From the NCBI GenBank assembly GCA_937991535.1, contig CALKHN010000047.1, forward strand, positions 16,266 to 80,265: a DNA stretch of 64,000 nt, read 5' to 3'. The notes beneath the pieces were generated by a model. The model was given only the letters and a program-made list of their open reading frames with translations. It was not told the DNA's origin and searched no databases. The position numbers were made by a program, and so were the translations under genes. Shown piece after piece: positions 43,354 to 51,772 of this stretch. This DNA is from an uncultured Sphingobacteriales bacterium. GTDB taxonomy: Bacteria > Bacteroidota > Bacteroidia > Chitinophagales > Chitinophagaceae. The first letter of the stretch is position 1. Every line of letters starts with the position of its first letter.

Positions 43354-44082
43354 ATGAAAAAGACACTTCCGGTTCTTTTAGCAGGGCTACTGCTAAGCGC
43401 TGCACTTTTCGGACAAACCAATCTTATGTCTGAGCCAGGCGACCTTACATATACCCAGGTAGCAGATTCTATATTTTCACCCGTCAGTAAAAGTCAAATT
43501 ACAACAGGAATACTTTATGACAGGGTGATGCCGTTTGCCGGGCTTCACGCATTCAAGAATACGGATACTTCATCGTATGCACATTTCTTTCAGGCTTATT
43601 CGGAACTGTACAGTGCAACTTATACCAATGGGGCCATGAAAAAGGCAGCGCAAATTGATACACTAAGCAATGCAATGTACTATACCAATAATGTAATTCC
43701 GGTCGGCGTATTGTATTATGATTTTAACCTGATTGACACCCTTGCCATTGTGAACAATCTTTTCTACAAAGGGTCGGATTCACTACTGCATGATGTTCCC
43801 GGAAGAACAGGTAACCCCTTCAAGCTAAAAACCATAACGGTGGCTGCTGCGCTGGCGCAGGATACACTCAGCTATGGCACAGGTAATGTTACATTTAAAT
43901 ATACCAGTCAATTGTTCCTAACTAATAAAGCCGTTACCATAACCTCAATTTATGCTGATTTTGGAAGTGGGAATCAAAATCTTTCTTCCGGGAATAATGT
44001 GACTGTTTTTTTTCCTACATCAGGAAAAAAAACCATCAAATTCACCATAACCTATAGCAATACACAAACCACAACCGTATAA
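43354..44082 (+). CDS. N-terminal part of a split T9SS lipase-like protein
   Basis: 242 residues. A signal peptide (KKTLPVLLAGLLLSAALFGQ, 2-21) is followed by a region with VADSIFSPVSKSQITTGILYDRVMPFAGLHAF (about 38-67), a sequence typical of the N-terminus of long secreted Bacteroidetes hydrolases. It ends at TAA (44080-44082). The frame then continues open in the same phase into the hydrolase part, with no other stop until 46452. This strongly suggests one ancestral gene of about 1032 codons interrupted by a single nonsense codon or sequencing error. Alone, this piece has no catalytic motif. Confidence 0.75.
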   Translation: MKKTLPVLLAGLLLSAALFGQTNLMSEPGDLTYTQVADSIFSPVSKSQITTGILYDRVMPFAGLHAFKNTDTSSYAHFFQAYSELYSATYTNGAMKKAAQIDTLSNAMYYTNNVIPVGVLYYDFNLIDTLAIVNNLFYKGSDSLLHDVPGRTGNPFKLKTITVAAALAQDTLSYGTGNVTFKYTSQLFLTNKAVTITSIYADFGSGNQNLSSGNNVTVFFPTSGKKTIKFTITYSNTQTTTV

Positions 44083-44096
44083 TCAAAAATCTTTTT

Positions 44097-44133
44097 AGGC
44101 TCGCCGCCTGTCTCCGGCAGATTTGGAGAGCCT
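44097..44133 (+). repeat. GC-rich hairpin just after the internal stop
   Basis: AGGCTC (44097-44102) pairs with GAGCCT (44128-44133), with a nested GCCG/CGGC pair inside (loop CCTGTCTC). It lies 15 bp after the nonsense codon of the split lipase gene. Its GC-rich, palindromic make-up resembles a REP-type insertion. Confidence 0.5.
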
Positions 44134-44151
44134 ATCGACCCTGATGTAACT

Positions 44152-46452
44152 GTGGTTTTTGATGACATAACGTATGGTTATCAGGGTTACGGGGAAACCG
44201 CAAAAAAATACAATCGTGGGGAGTATGGTATTTATTATCATAGAACATCTCCCGGCGGTCCGAAAGAAATGATTCTAAAAAAACCAATCATCATTCTTGA
44301 CGGCTTTGATCCTTTGGAACAACGACAAATTCGCGACCTTTATGGGGTTTATCTTCAATATAGCTCGTCAGCAAATTTTGGTAAGGAAATGCTTGATTTA
44401 GGATATGATGTTATTGTACTAAATTTTCCCGACAAAACAGAAACAAAAACCATTTACAGCCCGGGAATAGGAACCTTGCAGTACAAAGAAACCCGTGTAC
44501 AAGGGGCAGATTTTATTCAGCGAAACGCATTTTTATTAGTCACACTTATAAAAGAAATCAATCAGCAATTAACCACAAACAATAGTATTGAAAAACTTGT
44601 TGTTATTGGTCCAAGTATGGGCGGATTAATTAGTCGCTATGCACTCAGGTGGATGGAATTGAACGGAGAAAACCATAATACAAGGCTTTGGATTTCTTTT
44701 GATGCACCACATAAAGGCGCTAATATTCCAATTGGTGATCAGTATTTCATAGATTTTTATGCGTCAAAGGCAAATAGTGCAAGTGCAAAAGAAGGAAGAG
44801 ATAAAAGCTTAAATGCCCCTGCCGCTAAGCAAATGCTTTTACATCACTATACCGCAGCTTCCAGTACGCCATCTGGTGCTCCCAACTTTAGAAATAATTG
44901 GCAAACAGAATTAGATAATCTTGGATATCCTCAAAATCTCAGGAAAATAGCTTTAATAAACGGTGCTATAAATGGTACAACACAAGGTACGGCATGCGAA
45001 AATGTTCTTAAGTTAAAAGTCAAATTAGCCCCTATAAATATTTTCCTTTTGTTTGCAGGTTTTATCAATATTGCTGATGGTAATATTTGGTTTACGGGGA
45101 GTTATGGATCTTCCTGCAATGTGTTTAAGGGTTGGGCGGTGGCTCCTTTTATATCAGATGCCAAAACCGCAGCCGCTCCCAGTTCAAGCCGGAGCTACGA
45201 TATAGTTCCGGGAGGTTATTATAATGCGCAAAGCAGTCTCGCAGGTGCGCCGGTAAGCGTAGATTTTTATCCGCTTATAGGAGCTATAATACCCACATTG
45301 TTTTTAGGGTCAGTTACTTCTACTCAAACCCAGGTATTAAACCCGAACCATTCTTTCATCCCCACCTTCAGTGCATTAGGGATGAACATGACCAATAAAG
45401 ACCTTTCGGAAAATTTATACAACAGGGACCTTACCTGCACGGGTGAAACGCCGTTCCAGTCTTATTATGCGCCACAGGTGAACCAGGAGCATATTACGTT
45501 AACCGCAGACAATGTTGCCTGGATAAAAAAAGAAATTGCTGGTATCCCCCAAATGTCTACCGTAAATTACACGACTTTATACCCTATGGTCAAAACAAGT
45601 GGCGGAGACCCTGTATGCACCAATGCTACTTACCAGGTCAACAATCTGCCTGCAGGTTCCACTATAGCCTGGCAATCTTCCAACCCAACTATAGCAACTG
45701 TTACGGCAACCGGCAACCCGGCAACCGTAACAAGGCAGGGTAACCAGAACGGAACGATTACTATTACCGCAACTATTACCCGCATTTGCGGAAGTCCGGT
45801 AATTATTTCAAAAGTTGTAACTATTGGCACCGGCACCACCGGCAGCATAACCGCTACATATAATTCCCCGTCCAATCCTGCCCAGCCACTGTATCCTTTA
45901 GCCAAATTTGATTTAACCACTTACTACGATGCCTGCCTGTCTTTGCGCATCATACCAACCAATGTCCCTGCGGGCGCTACTGTAACCTGGTCGGCTACCG
46001 CGCCGGGCGCTGTATGGCAGCAGTCAGGGAACTACTTTGTTTGTTTCTTTACCGCACTTAACCAAACAGCCGATGTAAACCTGAGCATCAGCAATGCCTG
46101 CGGATCATCCTCGGCCCACTACAGGTTCAAGTGTATTAATACAGGCCTGTGCGGCGGGCCTACGCCTTCAAGAGCGATTGTTTCTCCCAACCCGGCACAA
46201 ACTACTGTTATCGTTACATTAAATGAAGAAGATAACATGGCTGCAAAAGCCGGTATACCGGCCCAAAGCGGCAGCAACATAACACAGGTAAAAATATACA
46301 ATACTTATGGCGCCACTGTACAATCGGTCCGGTACGCCGCAACGGCGAAAAGGGTTCAGGTGGATGTATCCGGGCTTGTAGCCGGGTTATATTTTATTGA
46401 AGTATCAAATGGTAATACTAAACAAACCGAAAAAATGGTGATAATACGCTAA
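44152..46452 (+). CDS. C-terminal part of a split T9SS lipase-like protein (alpha/beta hydrolase, Ig-like, sorting domain)
   Basis: 766 residues from a GTG with no ribosome site, in the same frame as the preceding piece. Features in order: a hydrolase core with KPIIILDGFDPLEQR (about 44-58) and the GxSxG nucleophile elbow VVIGPSMGGLISRYAL (about 150-165), family-typical for lipase-like alpha/beta hydrolases. Then two beta-sandwich Ig-like (PKD/BIG-like) modules (about 485-665, TIAWQSSNPTIATVTATGNPATV), and a T9SS type A sorting domain (SPNPAQTTVIVTL...GLVAGLYFIEV, about 680-766). Without the N-terminal signal it could not be exported, so the break probably inactivates it. Possible rescue by readthrough is untested. 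Confidence 0.8.
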   Translation: MVFDDITYGYQGYGETAKKYNRGEYGIYYHRTSPGGPKEMILKKPIIILDGFDPLEQRQIRDLYGVYLQYSSSANFGKEMLDLGYDVIVLNFPDKTETKTIYSPGIGTLQYKETRVQGADFIQRNAFLLVTLIKEINQQLTTNNSIEKLVVIGPSMGGLISRYALRWMELNGENHNTRLWISFDAPHKGANIPIGDQYFIDFYASKANSASAKEGRDKSLNAPAAKQMLLHHYTAASSTPSGAPNFRNNWQTELDNLGYPQNLRKIALINGAINGTTQGTACENVLKLKVKLAPINIFLLFAGFINIADGNIWFTGSYGSSCNVFKGWAVAPFISDAKTAAAPSSSRSYDIVPGGYYNAQSSLAGAPVSVDFYPLIGAIIPTLFLGSVTSTQTQVLNPNHSFIPTFSALGMNMTNKDLSENLYNRDLTCTGETPFQSYYAPQVNQEHITLTADNVAWIKKEIAGIPQMSTVNYTTLYPMVKTSGGDPVCTNATYQVNNLPAGSTIAWQSSNPTIATVTATGNPATVTRQGNQNGTITITATITRICGSPVIISKVVTIGTGTTGSITATYNSPSNPAQPLYPLAKFDLTTYYDACLSLRIIPTNVPAGATVTWSATAPGAVWQQSGNYFVCFFTALNQTADVNLSISNACGSSSAHYRFKCINTGLCGGPTPSRAIVSPNPAQTTVIVTLNEEDNMAAKAGIPAQSGSNITQVKIYNTYGATVQSVRYAATAKRVQVDVSGLVAGLYFIEVSNGNTKQTEKMVIIR

Positions 46453-46495
46453 GGATATATTGCATACCATTCTGACCGGATCAGGCTTGGTAGCA

Positions 46496-46663
46496 TTACT
46501 TGTACTTAGCCGGGCCTGCTGCCTGTACATTACTTATTTCGCCGTTGTCATTCCTACGGCAGGTATATTGGGCGGGCGAAAGATTCTTTCTGGCAGGGTT
46601 CGGACCGGGCGGGCCACAGAAGAAGAAGAATAGTAGCATTACAGCTAAGTACATAAACTTCAT
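46496..46663 (-). CDS. Small putative lipoprotein downstream of radC
   Basis: The ATG at 46661-46663 gives 55 residues, MKFMYLAVMLLFFFFCGPPGPN and on: a hydrophobic stretch (3-15) ending in a Cys after FFFF, lipoprotein-like though the lipobox is not classic. GGAGG stands just before the ATG, rare in this window; a second ATG (codon 4) has better spacing from it. It lies 38 bp after the radC stop and could be read from the same transcript. It has no similarity I recognise. A longer frame extends upstream to 46705, overlapping the radC stop, but lacks a good start. Confidence 0.45.
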   Translation of the reverse strand: MKFMYLAVMLLFFFFCGPPGPNPARKNLSPAQYTCRRNDNGEISNVQAAGPAKYK

Positions 46664-46701
46664 AACCTCCGCCAAAGCCGACCGCCGAAAACTACCACCT
46701 C

Positions 46702-47397
46702 TCACAACAATCCCTGATCTGCGAAGCTAAAGAACCCCGCTTCACTCACAATAACGTGATCGGCCACCCTGATATCAAAATAACGGGCGGCTTCCTTTAT
46801 TTTCTGGGTAAGCGCTTCATCGGCCCGGCTGGGTTTAAGGCTGCCCGAAGGATGGTTGTGGCAAAGCACGATGCTTACCGCGTCTTCTTCCAGCGCTCTT
46901 TTTAAAATGATCCTCGGATCGGCTACAGTGCCTGTTATGCCTCCGCGGCTGATGATCTCCATATGATTGATCCTATTGGCCTGGTTCAGGAACAATACCA
47001 TAAATACTTCTTTATTCTGGTCTTTGAGTATGGCATGGAGGTACCTGGCAATGCTGCCGCTATCGTTAAGCACCGGTTTGTTCAGTATTTCACCGGCCTG
47101 CCTGCGCCTGCCCAGTTCAAGTGCCGCCGCTATGGTAATGGCTTTTGCTTCGCCAATTCCTTTGATCTTCATCAATTCTTTTATGGAAAGCCTGCCCAGT
47201 TCGTTCAGGTTATTGCTGCCCAACAGTAGTATTTCTTTGGCAAGTTCTATGGCCGATTTGTAGCGGGTGCCGCTGTGTAACAATATGGCTACCAGCTCGG
47301 AGTTGCTTAAGGTTTCGGGTCCTTTACTACGCAGTTTTTCCCGCGGCCGGTCGTCTTCCGACCAGTATTTGATGGATGTTTTTTGTGCAGTTAACAT
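46702..47397 (-). CDS. radC: DNA repair protein RadC (JAMM/MPN+ domain)
   Basis: From the ATG at 47395-47397 the protein has 231 residues. An N-terminal UPF0758 helix-hairpin-helix region (PREKLRSKGPETLSNSELVAILLHSGTRYKSAIELA, then IKELMKIKGIGEAKAITIAAALELGRR) precedes a JAB/MPN+ domain with the zinc motif VLCHNHPSGSLKPSRADEALT (about 174-194), matching HxHPSGxxxPSxxD. Despite the name, a repair role is doubtful; these proteins are metal-dependent, of unclear substrate. A TTG six codons upstream is a weaker start. It is divergent from the small membrane-protein gene at 47476. Confidence 0.92.
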   Translation of the reverse strand: MLTAQKTSIKYWSEDDRPREKLRSKGPETLSNSELVAILLHSGTRYKSAIELAKEILLLGSNNLNELGRLSIKELMKIKGIGEAKAITIAAALELGRRRQAGEILNKPVLNDSGSIARYLHAILKDQNKEVFMVLFLNQANRINHMEIISRGGITGTVADPRIILKRALEEDAVSIVLCHNHPSGSLKPSRADEALTQKIKEAARYFDIRVADHVIVSEAGFFSFADQGLL

Positions 47398-47475
47398 AAT
47401 TTTTGTGTTTTTCAATCGTTAATCCATTCTGTAATATATCCAAATTCCTTTAAAAATCATAAAAATCAACTCCTT

Positions 47476-47688
47476 ATGAAACTGTCAAAACGCCAGCTTG
47501 TAGTCGGCTCCCTGCAACCGCTTTTATTTTGCATAGGCATGTATTGCGTTATTCTTATTTTCTCGGTGTTTGTATGCTCTTCTTTATACCAGGCTTTTAA
47601 GGGCGATAAAAAAACCGCTCATACCGAAGCCGGAACGGCTCAGGTTGTTTCAGCAGGTCAGCCGGTTACCGCATCATTAAACAGATAG
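47476..47688 (+). CDS. Small membrane protein, function unknown
   Basis: The 70-residue protein has a basic N-terminus (KLSKRQ), one hydrophobic segment (SLQPLLFCIGMYCVILIFSVFVCSSL, about 12-37) and a polar C-terminal tail. ATG start. No family is recognised. It is divergent from radC and separated from prs by 133 bp that include a hairpin with a T-run. Size, composition and start suggest a real gene, but nothing indicates its function. Confidence 0.5.
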   Translation: MKLSKRQLVVGSLQPLLFCIGMYCVILIFSVFVCSSLYQAFKGDKKTAHTEAGTAQVVSAGQPVTASLNR

Positions 47689-47724
47689 TATACCAGCTCA
47701 GGGTTTTATAGATATAATGCAATT

Positions 47725-47765
47725 CCTGTTTCTTTAATAAAATAAACAGGGAGTGCTTTTTTTTT
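47725..47765 (+). terminator. Probable terminator before prs
   Basis: CCTGTTT (47725-47731) pairs with AAACAGG (47744-47750), and a run of nine T starts six bases later, itself inside a GTGCTT/AAGCAC inverted repeat. It would stop transcripts from the small membrane-protein gene. Confidence 0.5.
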
Positions 47766-47821
47766 AAGCACAGTTCCATAGTTAGCGCCTTCTTTTTATC
47801 TTCGCCGCATATCCACTCATT

Positions 47822-48772
47822 ATGCAACCGAAGGCGAAAATATTTTCAGGCACGGGTTCCCGCTATCTGGCAGAAAAAATTGCACAACAGTATGGACAGC
47901 CCCTGGGAAAAATAAGTATCCAGCGTTTCAGCGATGGAGAAATTCAACCTACCTTTTTGGAAAGCATAAGAGGCGATTATGTTTTTCTTATCCAGAGCAC
48001 TTTTTCCCCCTCGGATAATATAATGGAGTTGTTATTGATGATTGATGCCGCCCGAAGAGCTTCCGCCTATAAAATCATCGCTGTTTTACCCTATTATGGT
48101 TATGCCCGGCAAGACAGGAAAGATAAACCCCGCGTAGCCATTGGCAGCAAGCTGGTAGCCAACCTGTTAACCGCTGCCGGAGCCGACAGGGTGATTACCA
48201 TGGATTTGCACGCGCCTCAAATTCAGGGCTATTTTGATATACCGGTAGATCATTTGGATAGTTCTGCGATTTTCATCCCGTATATTGAAAAACTTAATCT
48301 TGAAAACCTTACCTTTGCCGCCCCCGATGTGGGAAGCGCCAACAGGATAAGGGAAATAGCCAGTTATTTCAATGCTGAAATGGTGATTTGCGATAAGCAT
48401 CGTAAACGGGCCAACGAAATATCGAGCATGGTTGTAATAGGTGATGTAACAAACAGGAATGTTGTGCTTATTGACGATATCTGCGATACAGGCGGCACAC
48501 TTGCAAAAGCTGCAGGATTGCTCATTGAAAAAGGCGCCACCAGTATACGGGCCTTATGCACCCATCCGGTATTGAGTGGTAATGCATACAGGAATATTGA
48601 AAATAGCGTACTGGAAGAGTTGGTCGTTTGCGACACGCTGCCTTTGCGCGAACATGCAGAGAAGATAAAGGTGTTGAGCGTTGCGGACCTGTTTGCAAAA
48701 GCAATCCGCAATGCATATGAAAATCAAAGTATAACAGGACTTTTTATCCATAGTCAGTTAAGAAATAAGTAG
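47822..48772 (+). CDS. prs: Ribose-phosphate pyrophosphokinase
   Basis: The enzyme converts ribose 5-phosphate and ATP to PRPP for nucleotide, His and Trp synthesis. The 316 residues match family length. Motifs: the flexible start AKIFSGTGSRYLAEKIAQQYG, RFSDGEIQPTF (about 36-46), LLLMIDAARRASAYKIIAVLPYYGYARQDRK (about 77-107, the ATP loop), and the PRPP loop VVLIDDICDTGGTL (about 214-227). DMDLHAPQIQGYFDIPVDHL marks the R5P region. It is followed 24 bp later by rplY, a common pairing in bacteria. Confidence 0.96.
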   Translation: MQPKAKIFSGTGSRYLAEKIAQQYGQPLGKISIQRFSDGEIQPTFLESIRGDYVFLIQSTFSPSDNIMELLLMIDAARRASAYKIIAVLPYYGYARQDRKDKPRVAIGSKLVANLLTAAGADRVITMDLHAPQIQGYFDIPVDHLDSSAIFIPYIEKLNLENLTFAAPDVGSANRIREIASYFNAEMVICDKHRKRANEISSMVVIGDVTNRNVVLIDDICDTGGTLAKAAGLLIEKGATSIRALCTHPVLSGNAYRNIENSVLEELVVCDTLPLREHAEKIKVLSVADLFAKAIRNAYENQSITGLFIHSQLRNK

Positions 48773-48796
48773 CAAACATTAAAACTCAAATAAAAA

Positions 48797-49429
48797 ATGA
48801 AAACAGTTACAATCGAAGGCCAACTGAGGACCGGAACCGGAAAAAAAGCCACCCGGCAACTCCGCTCTCAGGGTTTGGTACCTGGTGTAATTTACGGTGG
48901 CGACAAGGAGGTGAATTTTCAGGCTCCTGCATTGGCTTTTAAGTCGTTGGTGTATACATCAGAATTCCAGTTGGCAAACATCAATGTTGATGGTCAGTCG
49001 TACAGGTGTATTTTAAAGGATATTCAGTTAGATACAGTGAGCGACAAACTCAATCATGCCGATTTTTTACAATTGGGTGAAACTAAAAAGGTTATTGCCA
49101 ACATTCCGCTGAAGTTCACGGGCACGGCTGCGGGTGTAAAAGCCGGGGGAAAGCTGGTAACCAAAATGAAAACATTAAAGGTTAAAACCCTGCCCCAGTA
49201 TCTCAAAGAGAATATTGAAGTGGATTTAACCAATCTTGAGATCAACGAAAACATAAGGGTAGAAGATGTGAAGGAAGACCATTACGAGATATTGAATTCT
49301 CCCCGTATTCCTATTGCCTCTGTGGTAATGACGCGCCAGTTAAAACAGGAGGAATCTGCGGCGCCTGCTGCAGGAGCCGCTACTAAAGCGCCTGCTGCCA
49401 AAGCACCCGCTGCGGCTGCAAAAAAATAA
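48797..49429 (+). CDS. rplY: Large ribosomal subunit protein bL25 (long, Ctc type)
   Basis: The 210-residue protein binds 5S rRNA through its N-terminal beta barrel (KTVTIEGQLRTGTGKKATRQLRSQGLVPGVIYGG, residues 2-35). The C-terminal TL5-type domain (about 98-180, IPLKFTGTAAGVKAGGKLVTKMKTLKVKTLPQYL) makes it the long CTC form. The tail is an Ala/Pro/Lys-rich extension (about 185-210, AAPAAGAATKAPAAKAPAA). Operon partner of prs, 24 bp downstream. A strong intrinsic terminator follows. Confidence 0.95.
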   Translation: MKTVTIEGQLRTGTGKKATRQLRSQGLVPGVIYGGDKEVNFQAPALAFKSLVYTSEFQLANINVDGQSYRCILKDIQLDTVSDKLNHADFLQLGETKKVIANIPLKFTGTAAGVKAGGKLVTKMKTLKVKTLPQYLKENIEVDLTNLEINENIRVEDVKEDHYEILNSPRIPIASVVMTRQLKQEESAAPAAGAATKAPAAKAPAAAAKK

Positions 49430-49451
49430 AAAGGATTATTTTCTTTTATAT

Positions 49452-49480
49452 ACCCAATCCTTTGTGGATTGGGTTTTTTT
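49452..49480 (+). terminator. Intrinsic terminator of prs-rplY
   Basis: ACCCAATCC / GGATTGGGT is a perfect 9-bp stem with a 5-base loop (TTTGT), followed directly by a run of seven T. It lies 23 bp after the rplY stop. Confidence 0.93.
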
Positions 49481-49497
49481 ACACCTGCTAGTTTCTT

Positions 49498-50076
49498 ATG
49501 TCTAAATTTTTAATAATAGGCTTAGGTAACCCCGGAACGGAGTACAGACATACCCGCCATAATATTGGTTTCGATGTGGTAGATGCATTTGTACAAAAAC
49601 ATGCTGGTACATTCAGGCAGGACCGGCTGGCAGAAGTGGCGGAAATAAAATGGAAGGGAAGAATATTTATTTGTATAAAACCCACCACTTACATGAATTT
49701 AAGTGGTAAAGCCTTTCGGTACTGGATGGATAAAGAAAAAATTGCTTTAGACCATACGCTCACTGTTGTAGATGAACTTGCACTTCCCTTGACTAAGCTG
49801 CGGCTAAGAACCGGGGGAAGTCATGCGGGTCATAACGGACTTTTTGATATTCAAACCACTTTGGGTACCGATAAATATCCCAAACTGAGATTCGGAATTG
49901 GCAATAATTTCCCGAAAGGAATGCAGGTCGAATATGTACTGGGCAAATGGTTTCCTGAAGAGCTGGTAATAGTAAAGGAAAAAATAGTAAAATGTATAGA
50001 AGTGATTGAAAATGTTTCAATTATGGGATTTGAACGAACCATGAACATAGTGAATAGCATCGAGTTTGAAAAATAA
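49498..50076 (+). CDS. pth: Peptidyl-tRNA hydrolase
   Basis: The enzyme recycles tRNA by cleaving peptidyl-tRNA in the cytoplasm. The 192 residues match bacterial Pth. Conserved parts: MSKFLIIGLGNPGTEYRHTRHNIGF (residues 1-25, with catalytic His21 and Asn11), KPTTYMNLSGKA (about 61-72), VVDELALPLTKLRLRTGGSHAGHNGL (about 91-116, catalytic Asp93) and FGIGNNFPKGMQVEYVLGKW. It begins 17 bp after the bL25 terminator and probably uses its own promoter in that gap or some readthrough. Confidence 0.95.
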   Translation: MSKFLIIGLGNPGTEYRHTRHNIGFDVVDAFVQKHAGTFRQDRLAEVAEIKWKGRIFICIKPTTYMNLSGKAFRYWMDKEKIALDHTLTVVDELALPLTKLRLRTGGSHAGHNGLFDIQTTLGTDKYPKLRFGIGNNFPKGMQVEYVLGKWFPEELVIVKEKIVKCIEVIENVSIMGFERTMNIVNSIEFEK

Positions 50077-50275
50077 AGGCGGATTGCTGTAGTAACATTA
50101 GCTAAAAAAAGATGCCAAGTGTATAAGTTTCAATTTGTTTGCCTTAAATTAGCATCTTACTATTTTCAATCTGTGCAGAATCCATCTTCCTTGAACAACC
50201 CTCTTAATCTACTTAAAAACACATGTTCATATCGTTTAATTTGTATTTGTAAACCTTATTGAACTCTATTGAATT

Positions 50276-50887
50276 ATGAAGATATTCTGTATCGGACGTA
50301 ACTATGTTGAACATGCCAATGAATTGGGCAATGAAATACCATCAGAGCCTGTTATATTTATGAAACCCAAAAGCGCCCTGTTGCAGGCAAATACTCCATT
50401 TTACTATCCTGAGTTTACCAATGAATTGCATGCGGAGGCCGAGTTGGTTTTGCGAATATGTAAAAATGGGAAGTATATCCAGGAAAAGCATGCAGGTAAA
50501 TATTACAATGGCATATCTGTTGGTATTGATTTTACTGCCAGGGATGTACAGGATGAACTGAAAGCCAAAGGATTACCCTGGGAAAAGGCTAAAGCATGGG
50601 ATAATTCTACTGTCATCGGCAAATGGATTGATATTACACCGGCGATAAAGAAAGATGATATCAATTTTTGTTTGTACAAAAATAAAGAATTGGTACAGCA
50701 GGGCAATTCCGGACAAATGATCTTTAACTTTGACGCGATTGTGTCCCATATTTCCAATTATTTTTCCCTTAATATTGGCGATGTTATTTTTACAGGTACT
50801 CCTGCCGGTGTTGGGGAATGTGTGGTAGGTGATGACCTGGAAGGGTTTGTAGAAGACGAAAGCTTATTTGAGCTTTCTATTAAATAG
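50276..50887 (+). CDS. Fumarylacetoacetate hydrolase-family protein
   Basis: The 203-residue protein is the short FAH-fold type (YcgM/FAHD1-like). The start KIFCIGRNYVEHANELGNEIPSEPVIFMKPKSALL (2-36) is the family signature. The metal-binding acidic triad is in ELHAEAELVLRI (about 51-60) and FTARDVQDELKAKGLPW (Asp, about 91), with KGLPWEKAKAWDNS further on. Members are oxaloacetate decarboxylases, acylpyruvases or tautomerases; no neighbour narrows this. ATG start. Followed by a strong bidirectional terminator. Confidence 0.9.
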   Translation: MKIFCIGRNYVEHANELGNEIPSEPVIFMKPKSALLQANTPFYYPEFTNELHAEAELVLRICKNGKYIQEKHAGKYYNGISVGIDFTARDVQDELKAKGLPWEKAKAWDNSTVIGKWIDITPAIKKDDINFCLYKNKELVQQGNSGQMIFNFDAIVSHISNYFSLNIGDVIFTGTPAGVGECVVGDDLEGFVEDESLFELSIK

Positions 50888-50950
50888 TCCGGCAAAACTA
50901 TATTTATAATGGATTGTCTCCGGTTCGGCGGGGCTTTCATTTTTGAACAT

Positions 50951-50989
50951 TTAAAAGCCGCTAAAACTTTTGTTTTAAGCGGCTTTTAA
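50951..50989. terminator. Bidirectional terminator between convergent genes
   Basis: A long near-perfect stem (TTAAAAGCCGCTAAAAC / GTTTTAAGCGGCTTTTAA, one bulge) with a 4-base T loop. The outer ends give T-runs on both strands, so it can stop both the FAH-family gene and the collagen-like lipoprotein gene. Confidence 0.88.
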
Positions 50990-51092
50990 TCATTTCCGAA
51001 GCCAATGATAGTGTACCCGATTCACTAAATTAGTACGGAATGTGTATAAGAGAACCGTCCTTTTTAATACCTGTTTTTTTATCTGGTTATTA

Positions 51093-51665
51093 TTATGGAG
51101 TGATATTGAAATGCTTGCAGACTTCCTCGTAACTATCCCAGTTAATGCCGGATATTTTACGGCCGGCTACGCTCCCTGGAATGATTATATACCTGAAACT
51201 ATGGGTAACAGAAATAGTTGTGTAAAAGTTGGCATTGTTTACAAAATTGATCCTCAGGTTTCCGGGAGTGCAAAATGCCGACCAGGTATCTGTTTGTGTG
51301 CTACCCCCCTGCATATAGGTAAGCGAAACCGGCAGCTTGCCTACCTGCCCGGTAGGCCAAATGCCGGAAGTATAACCTGACAATTTGCCATAAGTAATAA
51401 TGCTGCCTTTATCAAGTATGTTCTGGGTAATGGCGGGAACAGCTTTCGTAAAATCAAAATTTCTAATCCCAAAAACCGTTGTTGTTGTATAAGCAGGAGG
51501 GGTAAACCAGTCGGAGTAAACAACATTCGTTATACCTGTATCACCCTTGTCACCTTTGTCGCCCTTTGCACCCTGGGGCCCAGGAGGGCCCTCCGGACCT
51601 TCTTTTTGACAGGAAATAGCAGCAATAAGCAGTATGAGAAAAAGAATTTTTTTTACCAGTTTCAT
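51093..51665 (-). CDS. Putative lipoprotein with collagen-like Gly-X-Y stretch
   Basis: A lipoprotein signal (KLVKKILFLILLIAAISC, 2-19) ends in a Cys19 lipobox (AISC). Immediately after it residues about 23-45 are a collagen-like run of seven to eight Gly-X-Y triplets (GPEGPPGPQGAKG, then GDKGDKGDTG). The rest of the 190-residue protein (about 50-190) is a beta-rich domain (VYSDWFTPPAYTTTTVFGIRN...SFRYIIIPGSV) common in Bacteroidetes cell-surface lipoproteins with short collagen stalks. Too few triplets for a stable triple helix, so it is more likely a flexible linker. Function unknown. The gene converges with the FAH-family gene. Confidence 0.78.
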   Translation of the reverse strand: MKLVKKILFLILLIAAISCQKEGPEGPPGPQGAKGDKGDKGDTGITNVVYSDWFTPPAYTTTTVFGIRNFDFTKAVPAITQNILDKGSIITYGKLSGYTSGIWPTGQVGKLPVSLTYMQGGSTQTDTWSAFCTPGNLRINFVNNANFYTTISVTHSFRYIIIPGSVAGRKISGINWDSYEEVCKHFNITP

Positions 51666-51772
51666 AAATTTTATTTTTTTTGTTTTAATATGTAGGCAAT
51701 ATACTTCGTATTTAAGCTTGTTACCCCTCTCCCGGAAGATTTTTTATTACGTTTAATCATTAATAATTGCGC

